A stretch of DNA of 9,507 bases from DASXYG01 sp036502625 (GCA_036502625.1 DASXYG010000068.1:1-9507); one strand, 5' to 3'; positions 1-5,677 are shown, numbered from the stretch's first letter. Notes: generated by a model from the letters alone, not told the origin. Numbers and translations: made by a program.

Positions 1-51
1 CCATGGCCCTGTGCGCCCGCCCGCTCCCAGCCCGGTCACGACCCACCTCGT

Positions 52-195
52 CTTCCCTCTTCGCCATGACCCGCCCTCGCCCCACCAAGCCCGCGCGCTC
101 CCCAGCCCCGCTACGCCCACCCCGCGTTCCCTGTTCGCTACGGACCCCCTTCTCTGTTCGCTGCGGACGCCTCTCCTTCCCCATTCGCCTTGGAC
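52..195. repeat. Degenerate direct repeats in C-rich intergenic DNA
   Basis: The stretch 1-247 holds no convincing gene: frames through it give proline/arginine-rich peptides of no recognisable kind, and the top strand is strongly C over G. Within it a motif like TTCCCTGTTCGCTNCGGACC recurs imperfectly near 52-75, 127-148, 150-171 and 177-195. Copies 2 and 3 are the best match and are 23 bp apart; copy 4 lies 27 bp further on and copy 1 is 74 bp upstream. The repeat may be a slippage product or a remnant of an intergenic element. Copies 1 and 4 are weak and could be chance similarity in biased sequence. Confidence 0.35.
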
Positions 196-235
196 CCGTC
201 GGAAATCCGCCTGGGCTATTCGCGCTGATCCGACC

Positions 236-247
236 TACCATCGGAGC
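236..247 (+). promoter_or_regulatory. Candidate leaderless promoter (-10 box) for the 248-556 gene
   Basis: TACCAT at 236-241 fits the actinobacterial -10 pattern TANNNT and is followed by exactly six bases and then GTG at 248. That geometry puts the transcription start at or next to the start codon, as in leaderless mRNAs. A GGAG at 243-246 is too close to the GTG to act as a normal ribosome-binding site. No clear -35 box is seen. The same geometry recurs before other GTG-start genes in this window. Confidence 0.4.
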
Positions 248-556
248 GTGACCGACGAAGCAGCGATCCTGCGCGGCGCCGTGGACGACCACATGGCCGT
301 CCTCATCGCGCACGCCGCCGAATCCGCGCGCCTCGACGCGGACCTCGCCCGGCGCATCGGCCACGCGCTGCTGACCGTCCTCGACCGCTGGGAGGGCCTC
401 GGCGAGGCCGACCGCGCCGACGTCGCCACCGCGGTCCGCTACTACGTCGAGGTCGACGACCAGGTGGCCGACCTCTGGGAGCAAACGGGCCTGGAGGACG
501 ACGCCGCGGTCGTCCGCGAAATGCTCACCCGCGTAGCCCCCGACGTCCCCCTGTAG
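248..556 (+). CDS. Small acidic protein of unknown function (102 aa)
   Basis: Not recognised with certainty. The open frame continues upstream to position 11, but that part is proline/arginine-rich and unlike a protein. The protein-like sequence begins at the GTG at 248 (V-T-D-E-A-A-I), which also has a leaderless-type -10 box. GTG 281 and ATG 293 are in-frame alternatives. The product is acidic and predicted mostly helical, with no signal peptide, membrane segment or cysteine. The C-terminal half has a tyrosine pair (VRYYVEVDD) and then an acid-rich run ending GLEDDAAVVREML. This resembles the ends of actinobacterial conserved hypothetical proteins I recall only loosely, so no function is assigned. 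The gene stands alone, convergent with the tetR-like gene at 709-1320. Its last 29 bases are partly duplicated downstream. Confidence 0.7.
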   Translation: MTDEAAILRGAVDDHMAVLIAHAAESARLDADLARRIGHALLTVLDRWEGLGEADRADVATAVRYYVEVDDQVADLWEQTGLEDDAAVVREMLTRVAPDVPL

Positions 557-609
557 CTCCCGCCCCCGCGTAACCCCCGCCCCGCGAAGCCCCCGACGTG
601 CCCCTGCAG
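528..609. repeat. Direct duplication of the 3' end of the 248-556 gene
   Basis: Bases 528-556, the end of the gene including its TAG stop, recur at 581-609 with 26 of 29 identical, at a spacing of 53 bp. In the second copy the stop reads CAG. A shorter third piece at 565-579 (CCCGCGTAACCCCCG) matches the start of the unit at 14 of 15 bases. This looks like slippage or local duplication at the end of a gene. The rest of 557-708 up to the stop of the opposing gene shows no other gene. Confidence 0.6.
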
Positions 610-694
610 TCACCCGCGGCACCAGATGAGCAACCCCAAGGCGTGTCAGCGTGAGGAACCGCTGTCCGGGTCGTTCGGCGCACGGCGACCGCAT

Positions 695-723
695 GAGGGC
701 GGCGAGCCTCATGAGGCGCCCTC
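695..723 (-). terminator. Possible hairpin over the stop codon of the tetR-like gene
   Basis: GCCTCATGAGGC at 706-717 is a perfect 12-bp palindrome containing the TGA stop (709-711, complement). It is flanked by GAGGGC (695-700) and GCCCTC (718-723), which can extend the stem across a five-base bulge. There is no T-tract, as is common for actinomycete terminators. The gene on the other strand ends upstream at 556, so a bidirectional role is possible. The call rests on pairing alone. Confidence 0.25.
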
Positions 724-1320
724 CGGGATCCCCAGCACGAGACGGGCCGCGTCGCGGTACAGGTCTTCCGGGGTGCGGCCGGTCCCGGCGAAATAGTCGC
801 CGATCGCCTGGACCATCACGGGGAACCGGGCCCGCAGCGCGCCGGGGTCGGGCGCGGGGCCGTCGGGCTCTGGGCCCTGCTCCTCCAGGACCCACCCGAC
901 CGTGTACCGCTCCCCGGCGAGCACCAGCAGCCGTGCCTCGTGCGCGGCGTGCCCGTGCTCGACGAGGGTCGCCATCGCCAGCTCGGAGAAGTCCGCGCGC
1001 CGCAGCGAGTACCTCGCCCCCGACACGATCCGGGCTCCGTCGCGGTGCCGCAGGAGCGCGGCCCGGAGCGCGACCAGGGCGTCGAGCAGCCAGGGACGGC
1101 CATCACCCCCCGGTGACGAAGGGATCGCGGCGATCGCGTCGTCCATCACCGTGTCGGCGACGGCGTCGAGGAGCTCGGACTTGTTCTTGACGTGCCAGTA
1201 CAGCGTTGGCGCCCGCACCCCCAGCCGCGCCGCGAGGGCGCGCAGGCTCAGCGCGTCCAGGCCCTTGTCGTCCACGAGCCGCAGCGTCTCGGCGACGACC
1301 TGTTCCCGGCTCAGCGTCAT
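709..1320 (-). CDS. TetR-class transcriptional repressor (tetracycline-repressor subclass)
   Basis: A 203-aa repressor expected to bind the two operators in its own upstream region. The N-terminal helix-turn-helix spans about residues 5-50. Its recognition helix reads APTLYWHVKNK at 37-47, almost the same as Tn10 TetR (QPTLYWHVKNK). The C-terminal part also follows tetracycline repressor closely: LLRHRDGAR (TetR LLSHRDGAK) and YTVGWVLEEQ (TetR FTLGCVLEDQ), as in the TetR_C family. Aligned by eye, the Mg-tetracycline ligands are not kept: TetR His64, His100 and His139 fall on Asp, Val and Arg here. The inducer is therefore probably not tetracycline. The ATG at 1318-1320 has a strong GGGAGGG ribosome-binding site (1325-1331, complement). 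The divergent oxidoreductase at 1398 is the likely target. The family call is firm; the ligand is unknown. Confidence 0.93.
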   Translation of the reverse strand: MTLSREQVVAETLRLVDDKGLDALSLRALAARLGVRAPTLYWHVKNKSELLDAVADTVMDDAIAAIPSSPGGDGRPWLLDALVALRAALLRHRDGARIVSGARYSLRRADFSELAMATLVEHGHAAHEARLLVLAGERYTVGWVLEEQGPEPDGPAPDPGALRARFPVMVQAIGDYFAGTGRTPEDLYRDAARLVLGIPEGAS

Positions 1321-1344
1321 GCGTCCCTCCCTTGCCTCGCCCTC

Positions 1345-1386
1345 TCTAACAGTGTTAGACAGATCCTAGTATCTAACACTGTTAGA
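1345..1386. promoter_or_regulatory. Twin tetO-like operators in the divergent promoter region
   Basis: Two perfect 15-bp palindromes, TCTAACAGTGTTAGA (1345-1359) and TCTAACACTGTTAGA (1372-1386), have centres 27 bp apart. Together they sit in a perfect 19-bp inverted repeat (1341-1359 and 1372-1390) with a 12-bp spacer. Each matches the tetO core TCTATCATTGATAGA at 12 of 15 positions; the differences are the central base and the symmetric pair three bases from it. The spacer holds -10-like boxes on both strands: TAGTAT (1367-1372, +) and TAGGAT (complement of 1363-1368). The right arm touches the AGGAG ribosome-binding site of the oxidoreductase gene (1388-1392). Occupancy by the TetR-like protein should block both genes. 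Confidence 0.92.
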
Positions 1387-1397
1387 GAGGAGCTGCC

Positions 1398-2363
1398 ATG
1401 AAGGCAGCAGTGGTCGACCAGCCGGGCGGTGTCCCGGAGTACCGCCACGTGCCCGAGCCGGAGGCCGGCGCGGGCGAGGTCCTCGTCACCGTCGAGGCGG
1501 TCGCCGTGGAGAACGTGGACCGCGCGATCGTCGCGGGCACGCACTACACCGCGGCCGCCTTCCAGGCGGCACTGCCCGCGGTGCCGTGCTTCGACGGCAT
1601 CGGACGGCTCCCGGACGGCACCCTCGTCGGCTTCGGGGGCATGACCCCGCCACATGGCGCGCTCGCCGAGCGCGCCGTCGTCCCCGCCACGTACACAACC
1701 CCGATCCCGGACGGGATCGAACCGGTCGCCGCCGCGGCGCTGTCGTCGGCGATCACGGCGATGACGATGCGGACCGCAGGCGGGCTCGTCTCCGGGGAGA
1801 CGGTCCTGGTCCAGGGCGCGACCGGCGTCGCCGGCCGCCTCGCCGTGAAAGTCGCACGGCTGCTCGGCGCGGGCCGCGTCGTCGCCACCGGACGCGACGA
1901 CCACGCGCTGGCCGGCCTCGCCCACCTCGGCGCGGACGAGGTCATCACCACCGCCGTGGACGACGACACGCTCGTCGCCGCGTTCCGCGAGCACGCGGGT
2001 GACGGGTACGACGTCGTCCTCGATTTCCTGTGGGGCCGCCCGACCGAGCTGCTCACCCGCGCCCTCGTGCCGCAGACCTTCACCCTGCACAAGCCGACCC
2101 GGTTGGTGCAGGTCGGCGAGGCCGCCGGCCCCGGCCTCACGCTGACCGGCGACGCCCTGCGGACGTCGGGCCTGGAGGTCTACGGCGCCGGCCGCAACGC
2201 GGCCGCCGGCATGGCCGCCGCGTACGGCCAGGTCGTCGAGTGGGTCCGGTCCGGAGAGCTCGAGATCGAGGTCGAGACCGCACCGCTGAGCCGGATCAGT
2301 GAGGCATGGACCCGCGCGGACCTGCGCGGGCGCCGCCTCGTCATCGTCCCCGACCACGGCTGA
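1398..2363 (+). CDS. MDR-family NAD(P)-dependent oxidoreductase, quinone-reductase-like
   Basis: A 321-aa zinc-independent medium-chain dehydrogenase/reductase, the length expected for the quinone oxidoreductase branch. The N-terminal GroES-like domain opens MKAAVVDQPGG and continues with PEPEAGAGEVLV. The Rossmann fold has a nucleotide-binding loop GATGVAG at about residues 140-146, followed by AVKVARLLGAGRVVATGR. The cysteine and histidine ligands of the alcohol-dehydrogenase zinc site are absent. It likely reduces a quinone, enone or similar electrophile with NAD(P)H in the cytosol; the substrate cannot be read from the sequence. The ATG at 1398 follows AGGAG (1388-1392) at good spacing, next to the twin operator, so it is very likely repressed by the divergent TetR-type regulator. 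A role in detoxifying that regulator's inducer is inference. Confidence 0.9.
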   Translation: MKAAVVDQPGGVPEYRHVPEPEAGAGEVLVTVEAVAVENVDRAIVAGTHYTAAAFQAALPAVPCFDGIGRLPDGTLVGFGGMTPPHGALAERAVVPATYTTPIPDGIEPVAAAALSSAITAMTMRTAGGLVSGETVLVQGATGVAGRLAVKVARLLGAGRVVATGRDDHALAGLAHLGADEVITTAVDDDTLVAAFREHAGDGYDVVLDFLWGRPTELLTRALVPQTFTLHKPTRLVQVGEAAGPGLTLTGDALRTSGLEVYGAGRNAAAGMAAAYGQVVEWVRSGELEIEVETAPLSRISEAWTRADLRGRRLVIVPDHG

Positions 2364-2375
2364 AGGACGGGCTCA

Positions 2376-2389
2376 CTGCCCTGGGGCAG
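2376..2389. terminator. Candidate bidirectional terminator hairpin
   Basis: CTGCCC (2376-2381) and GGGCAG (2384-2389) form a short GC-rich stem with a very small loop. It lies in the 53-bp gap between two converging genes that end at 2363 (+) and 2417 (-). The top strand after it is relatively T-rich. Position and pairing fit a shared terminator, but the stem is short. Confidence 0.35.
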
Positions 2390-2416
2390 GCTGTCGGTTC
2401 TTCGGTGTTGCGCTTG

Positions 2417-2920
2417 TCAGGTCTCCTCGGTGGTGCTCGGGTCGTCGGTGGACCAGTCGGGCATGTCGGTCGTGTAGTGCTCGGGGGCTAGCTCGATGCC
2501 GTGTTTGGCCAGGAGGCGTTCGACCTGTTCGGCGTTCTCGAAGGGGTCGTGGGCTTCCAGGTCGCGGTATTCGTAGAGGCCCTTGAGGACGCCTAGGGCG
2601 ATCGTCGCCGCGGAGTCGTCCAGACCGGCGGCTATGCGGCGTTCGATGGCCGCCAGGTGGGGTTCGAGGGCGCGGTCGATCAGCTCGGCGGGGTCCGGCG
2701 GCGCGGTGCCGTTGGCGCGCGCGCCGCGTTGGGCGTCGTCGAGCGGGCTCAGGGCGTCGATCACCTCGTCGGCGATGTCGTCGGAGCCGGCGCCGTCGAG
2801 TACAGCGCGGGCGAGGCGTTCGGCGTCGGCGGCGACCTCCGGGTGCAGGGTCAGGACGGCATCGAGGACGGCGGCCTTCTCCTCGTCGGAGCAGGCGCCG
2901 ATCAGGGGGTGTTCGGCCAC
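2417..2920 (-). CDS. Acidic helical protein of unknown function (167 aa)
   Basis: No family is recognised. The product starts at GTG (complement of 2918-2920) and reads V-A-E-H-P-L-I-G-A-C. It is strongly acidic, looks largely helical, has one cysteine near the N-terminus, and has no signal peptide or membrane segment. The middle (about residues 70-115) is rich in Ala/Leu/Glu, suggesting paired helices. The C-terminus ends in a loose Asp/Ser/Thr-rich tail. There is no good ribosome-binding site, but TAGGAT lies six bases before the GTG, so leaderless expression is likely. It is convergent with the oxidoreductase and lies 107 bp downstream of another unknown gene on the same strand. Codon bias matches its neighbours, which supports it being a real gene. 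Confidence 0.75.
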   Translation of the reverse strand: MAEHPLIGACSDEEKAAVLDAVLTLHPEVAADAERLARAVLDGAGSDDIADEVIDALSPLDDAQRGARANGTAPPDPAELIDRALEPHLAAIERRIAAGLDDSAATIALGVLKGLYEYRDLEAHDPFENAEQVERLLAKHGIELAPEHYTTDMPDWSTDDPSTTEET

Positions 2921-2932
2921 GACGTGATCCTA
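2921..2932 (-). promoter_or_regulatory. Candidate leaderless promoter for the 2417-2920 gene
   Basis: On the minus strand TAGGAT (complement of 2927-2932) matches TANNNT and is followed by six bases and the GTG start. No Shine-Dalgarno sequence stands at normal distance and no convincing -35 box is seen. The rest of 2933-3027 shows no gene. Confidence 0.45.
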
Positions 2933-3027
2933 GCGTGGATCTTGGCGGCTATTTCGCCCCATGGCGGCGTTGGCACCGGTTTGGACCTCCCTTCCGCGGT
3001 GCAATTCTTCGCCATTGCGAACCCCGG

Positions 3028-3726
3028 TCAGTCTCGGATGAACGGGTGGACGAATCTGCGGTCGTCGAATGGCCGGAACCAGTGCGCGAGCTCGTTTCCC
3101 GCGCCGTCGACGGAATCGGCGCGCAACACCATCGGCAGGTCTCCCCTTTCCAGGTCGTAGAGCCGTTCGTGGTCGCGGTCGTCGAAGGCGGCGGCGCGGA
3201 ACGGTTCGTAGACCTCGTCGCTGTCGGCCCAGTCGATGACCTCGGCGATCTCCAGGCTGGCGCGGGCGGTCGCGATCACCAGGTGCAGCGCGAGGCGTTC
3301 GGCCACCGAGCCGGGCGTGACCCACTCCGGCCGGTGGAGCGCGGCCACGACGTCGGCGGTGACGATGAGGAACCGCTCGGCGAACGCGTGGGTGTAGAGG
3401 TGGGCGAACGCCGACGGGAGGTCGTCGAGGACGATCATGCGGCCGGGGGCCTCGGCCACGTCGTCCTGGTCGGTGAGGAGGAGGGCCGTGTCTTCGAACA
3501 GGCAGGAGAGTAAGGATGTGCCGGCGCGGACGAGCGCGCCGGCGGCGAGCATGGCGCGCTCGTCATCACGCTCGGCGCCGGACGGGACGCCGAACGCCCC
3601 GGGGTCGAAGACGCGCAGCCGGCCGGACATCGCGCGCATCTCGCCGACCATTTCGCTCATGACGCCCGGCGCGCTCTCGCGCTCCGCGGCGTACATTTCG
3701 GTGTTGCCATTCGCCATGGGTCGCAT
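3028..3726 (-). CDS. Conserved-looking protein of unknown function (232 aa)
   Basis: I do not recognise the family. The ATG at 3724-3726 (complement) has a strong GGAGGA ribosome-binding site (complement of 3732-3737) at good spacing; a second ATG nine bases in (3715-3717) is a weaker choice. The first 40 residues are Met-rich and probably loose. The rest looks like a compact alpha/beta protein: hydrophobic segments around ALLLTDQDDVAEAPGRMIVL and RFLIVTADVVAALHRPEW, then a long helix (SVAERLALHLVIATARASLE). The C-terminal third is rich in Asp, Arg and aromatics, including HWFRPFDDRRFVHPFIRD at the very end. There is no signal peptide or clear membrane span. Its upstream region holds three evenly spaced GGAATTCC palindromes, so it may be specifically regulated. 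Confidence 0.75.
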   Translation of the reverse strand: MRPMANGNTEMYAAERESAPGVMSEMVGEMRAMSGRLRVFDPGAFGVPSGAERDDERAMLAAGALVRAGTSLLSCLFEDTALLLTDQDDVAEAPGRMIVLDDLPSAFAHLYTHAFAERFLIVTADVVAALHRPEWVTPGSVAERLALHLVIATARASLEIAEVIDWADSDEVYEPFRAAAFDDRDHERLYDLERGDLPMVLRADSVDGAGNELAHWFRPFDDRRFVHPFIRD

Positions 3727-3764
3727 GGAATTCCTCCGAAGCTCGGATTTTCAGTGCCGCGACC

Positions 3765-3770
3765 ACATTA
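3765..3770 (-). promoter_or_regulatory. Possible -10 box for the 3028-3726 gene
   Basis: TAATGT on the minus strand fits TANNNT and would give a leader of about 30 bases that includes the GGAGGA ribosome-binding site. No clear -35 element is seen at the usual distance. The second GGAATTCC palindrome lies in the spacer/-35 zone, where a bound regulator would affect transcription. Confidence 0.3.
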
Positions 3771-3797
3771 GCCCGTCCGCGGAATTCCCGCGAAAAG

Positions 3798-3806
3798 TTA
3801 TCCACA
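3798..3806 (+). other. Single perfect DnaA-box sequence (TTATCCACA)
   Basis: TTATCCACA matches the classic DnaA-box consensus exactly. It stands in the AT-richer gap between the permease and the unknown gene. No second box was seen nearby and there are no origin genes here, so it is not an origin. It may be a regulatory or titration site, or chance. Confidence 0.4.
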
Positions 3807-3843
3807 GCCCGCTCAATGGCCACAATGGCGAACGGAATTCCGT

Positions 3844-4626
3844 TCACCGGATATCGCGCCGCGTGAACACCGCGTACGCCGCCGCCAGCGGCACCACCGC
3901 GTACGCCGCCAGCACACACGCCGCCACCGGCGCCGAGAGCAGCCCGGGCGGCGGCCCCGGCACGTGGTAGCCGGAGATCTCCGCAGGCAGGTTCATCGGC
4001 ACGACCGAGGTCATCCGGACGTTCCACGGCGCGGGCAGCCACTGCGCGATCATCGGCAGCGGATACCAGACCACCGCCACCACGACGATCGCGCCCGCCG
4101 TCGACCGCAGCAGGACGCCGAGCGCCAGCCCCAGCAGCGCGAACACCATCACCGCCGCCCCCGACGCGGCCAGCAGCACCAGCTCCCGCCCCAGCTCGGG
4201 CCGCGCCGCGACGCGGTCGCCGATGATCGCGCGTCCCACCAGCGACGCCGTACCGACCGCCACCAGCCCGAACACCAGCGCCACCACGCCCACCACCGGC
4301 GACTTCGCGGCGAGCAGCAGCCCGCGCCGCGGCGACACGGTCAGGCTCGCCCGGATCTGGCCGGTGGCGTACTCGGACGTGATCGCCAGCACCCCGAACA
4401 CCCCGGCGGCGATCTCCGTCAGCGGCACCGTGATCGCCTGCGTCATCATCGTCGTGTAGCCGGGGCGGCTGACCGGCAGCAGGTGATCCCAGACCACCGT
4501 GGCGTACAGGTCGAGCACCAGCGCGAACGCCACCGCCGCCAGCGGCACGAGGAGCACCACGTACGTCGACCACACCGAACGGACCTTCAGCCACTCGGCG
4601 GACACCGCGCCGGACACCGCGCTCAC
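3844..4626 (-). CDS. ABC-2-type exporter permease
   Basis: A 260-aa integral membrane subunit expected to form a dimeric channel with the ATPase encoded just upstream. The GTG at 4624-4626 (complement) overlaps the ATPase TGA stop by four bases (GTGA). A strong GGGGAGG ribosome-binding site stands just before it, so the two are translationally coupled. About six membrane segments are visible, near residues 20-41, 70-92, 107-130, 145-170, 173-195 and 228-253. Between the second and third is SEYATGQIRASLTVSPRRG, the cytosolic loop typical of actinobacterial ABC-2 permeases. The protein ends in a charged FTRRDIR tail. The open frame runs further upstream, but that part is arginine-rich and antisense to nothing sensible. 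The substrate is unknown; antibiotic or lipid-active peptide export is common for this layout. Confidence 0.9.
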   Translation of the reverse strand: MSAVSGAVSAEWLKVRSVWSTYVVLLVPLAAVAFALVLDLYATVVWDHLLPVSRPGYTTMMTQAITVPLTEIAAGVFGVLAITSEYATGQIRASLTVSPRRGLLLAAKSPVVGVVALVFGLVAVGTASLVGRAIIGDRVAARPELGRELVLLAASGAAVMVFALLGLALGVLLRSTAGAIVVVAVVWYPLPMIAQWLPAPWNVRMTSVVPMNLPAEISGYHVPGPPPGLLSAPVAACVLAAYAVVPLAAAYAVFTRRDIR

Positions 4627-5537
4627 CGCGCACCTCCCCGTACCGCCTGGTGCTCCCCCGCACCGGCCGTCAGCTCCATGTACGCCTCCTCCAGCGATGC
4701 CGCGCGCTCCCTGATGGCGTGCACCGGGACGCCATGGCGGGCCGCCAGGTCGCCGATCGCGGCGGCGCCCAGCCCGGTCACCGCCAGCCCGCCGTCCGGC
4801 TCGGCGCGGACCGCGCCCCCCGCGCGTTCCAGCAGCCCGGCCAGCTCCGCACCGCGCGGCGACCGCACCAGGACGCCGCGCGCGAACCGTTCCGCCAGCT
4901 CGGCGACGGTCGTCTCGGCGATCAGCCGCCCGCGTCCGATGATCACCAGCCGGTCGGCCGTACGCTCCATCTCGGTCATCAGGTTGCTGGACAGCAGGAC
5001 CGTGCGGCCCTCGGCGGCCAGCGACCGCGTCAGCTCGCGGATCCAGCGGACACCGTCCGGGTCGAGGCCGTTGACCGGTTCGTCGAGCAGCAGCACCCCG
5101 GGGTCGCCGAGCAGCGCGGCGGCGATGCCGAGCCGCTGGCGCATGCCGAGTGAGAAGCGGCCGACCCGCCACCGCGCCACCCCGGCGAGCCCGACCGATT
5201 CGAGCACCTCGGCGACGCGCCGCCGTCCGATGCCGTTCGTCCTGGCCAGGCAGCTCAGGTGGTCGACCGCGCGGCGCGCGGGGTGCGCGCCCGCCGAGTC
5301 GAGCAGCGCGCCCACCGCGGACATCGGACGCCGGATGGCCGCGTACGCCCGGCCGTCCACCAGCGCCGTTCCCGAGGTCGGCGCGTCCAGGCCGAGCAGG
5401 ACGCGCATCGTCGTGGACTTCCCCGCGCCGTTCGGGCCGAGGAATCCGGTGACGTGGCCGGGCCGCACCGTGAAGGACAACCGGTCCACGGCCGTCGACC
5501 GGCCGTAGCGCTTGGTCAGCTCACGTATTTCGATCAT
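4623..5537 (-). CDS. ABC transporter ATP-binding protein, H-loop His replaced by Asn
   Basis: A 304-aa nucleotide-binding subunit of the exporter, starting MIEIRELTKRYG at the ATG of 5535-5537 (complement). Visible motifs are Walker A GPNGAGKST (34-42), the family's variant signature SLGMRQRL (129-136), Walker B LLLDEP (149-154) and the D-loop NGLDP (156-160). The H-loop position reads LSSNLMTEM with Asn185 (codon AAC), where relatives have LSSHLM. That His normally contacts the ATP gamma-phosphate, so hydrolysis may be altered. A C-terminal extension of about 90 residues is typical of drug-exporter ATPases. The start has no good ribosome-binding site. The gene leads a two-gene operon with the permease and is divergent from the kinase-regulator pair. 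Confidence 0.93.
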   Translation of the reverse strand: MIEIRELTKRYGRSTAVDRLSFTVRPGHVTGFLGPNGAGKSTTMRVLLGLDAPTSGTALVDGRAYAAIRRPMSAVGALLDSAGAHPARRAVDHLSCLARTNGIGRRRVAEVLESVGLAGVARWRVGRFSLGMRQRLGIAAALLGDPGVLLLDEPVNGLDPDGVRWIRELTRSLAAEGRTVLLSSNLMTEMERTADRLVIIGRGRLIAETTVAELAERFARGVLVRSPRGAELAGLLERAGGAVRAEPDGGLAVTGLGAAAIGDLAARHGVPVHAIRERAASLEEAYMELTAGAGEHQAVRGGAR

Positions 5538-5628
5538 GCCGCCACAGTGCCGGTGCGTACGGCCGCGCCGCGTCGCGCCGGTGGCGGAAATCCGGGCTCC
5601 GCCCGCAGCGGGAGCCGGGCGCGGCCGC

Positions 5629-5677
5629 CCGTACGCCTCCGCCTCAGGAATGACCGCCCTGAGGCGGAGGCGTACGG
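5629..5677. repeat. Perfect 20-bp inverted repeat in the exporter/two-component divergent region
   Basis: CCGTACGCCTCCGCCTCAGG (5629-5648) is followed by a 9-base spacer and its exact reverse complement (5658-5677). It lies between the ATPase start (5537) and the kinase start (5703), with its right arm reaching the expected -35 region of the kinase promoter. Both flanking genes begin here, so a terminator role is unlikely. It could be a dyad operator for the response regulator or a hairpin in the ATPase leader. A second, shorter repeat, GGCTCC (5595-5600) and GGAGCC (5611-5616), lies in the same gap. Confidence 0.9.

Larger units (their letters stand above)
3727..3841. promoter_or_regulatory. 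Three evenly spaced GGAATTCC palindromes upstream of the 3028-3726 gene
   Basis: GGAATTCC occurs at 3727-3734, 3781-3788 and 3834-3841, 54 and 53 bp apart, close to five helical turns. The third is extended to the 14-bp palindrome AACGGAATTCCGTT (3831-3844). The second is flanked by CGCGG and CCGCG (3778-3792). The first lies between the ribosome-binding site and start codon of the downstream gene. I found no other copy in the window while reading. The third touches the stop codon of the permease gene. Possible operators for one regulator; which regulator is unknown. Confidence 0.5.

Noticed and set aside
52..195. A CRISPR array
   Set aside because: The repeats are degenerate and nearly contiguous with no distinct spacers, and no cas genes are present.
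1317..2357. A 346-codon minus-strand open frame opposite the oxidoreductase
   Set aside because: It is a shadow of the oxidoreductase reading frame, whose Rossmann motif and ribosome-binding site are clear.
3798..3806. A replication origin
   Set aside because: Only one DnaA box is present, with no AT-rich unwinding region and no dnaA, dnaN or gyr genes nearby.
3964..5508. A 514-codon plus-strand open frame opposite the ABC transporter genes
   Set aside because: The translation is low-complexity Arg/Ser/Pro sequence, and the opposite strand carries clear ABC permease and ATPase motifs.
5629..5677. The 20-bp inverted repeat as a transcription terminator
   Set aside because: Genes on both sides start here and point away, so no transcript is expected to end at this site.
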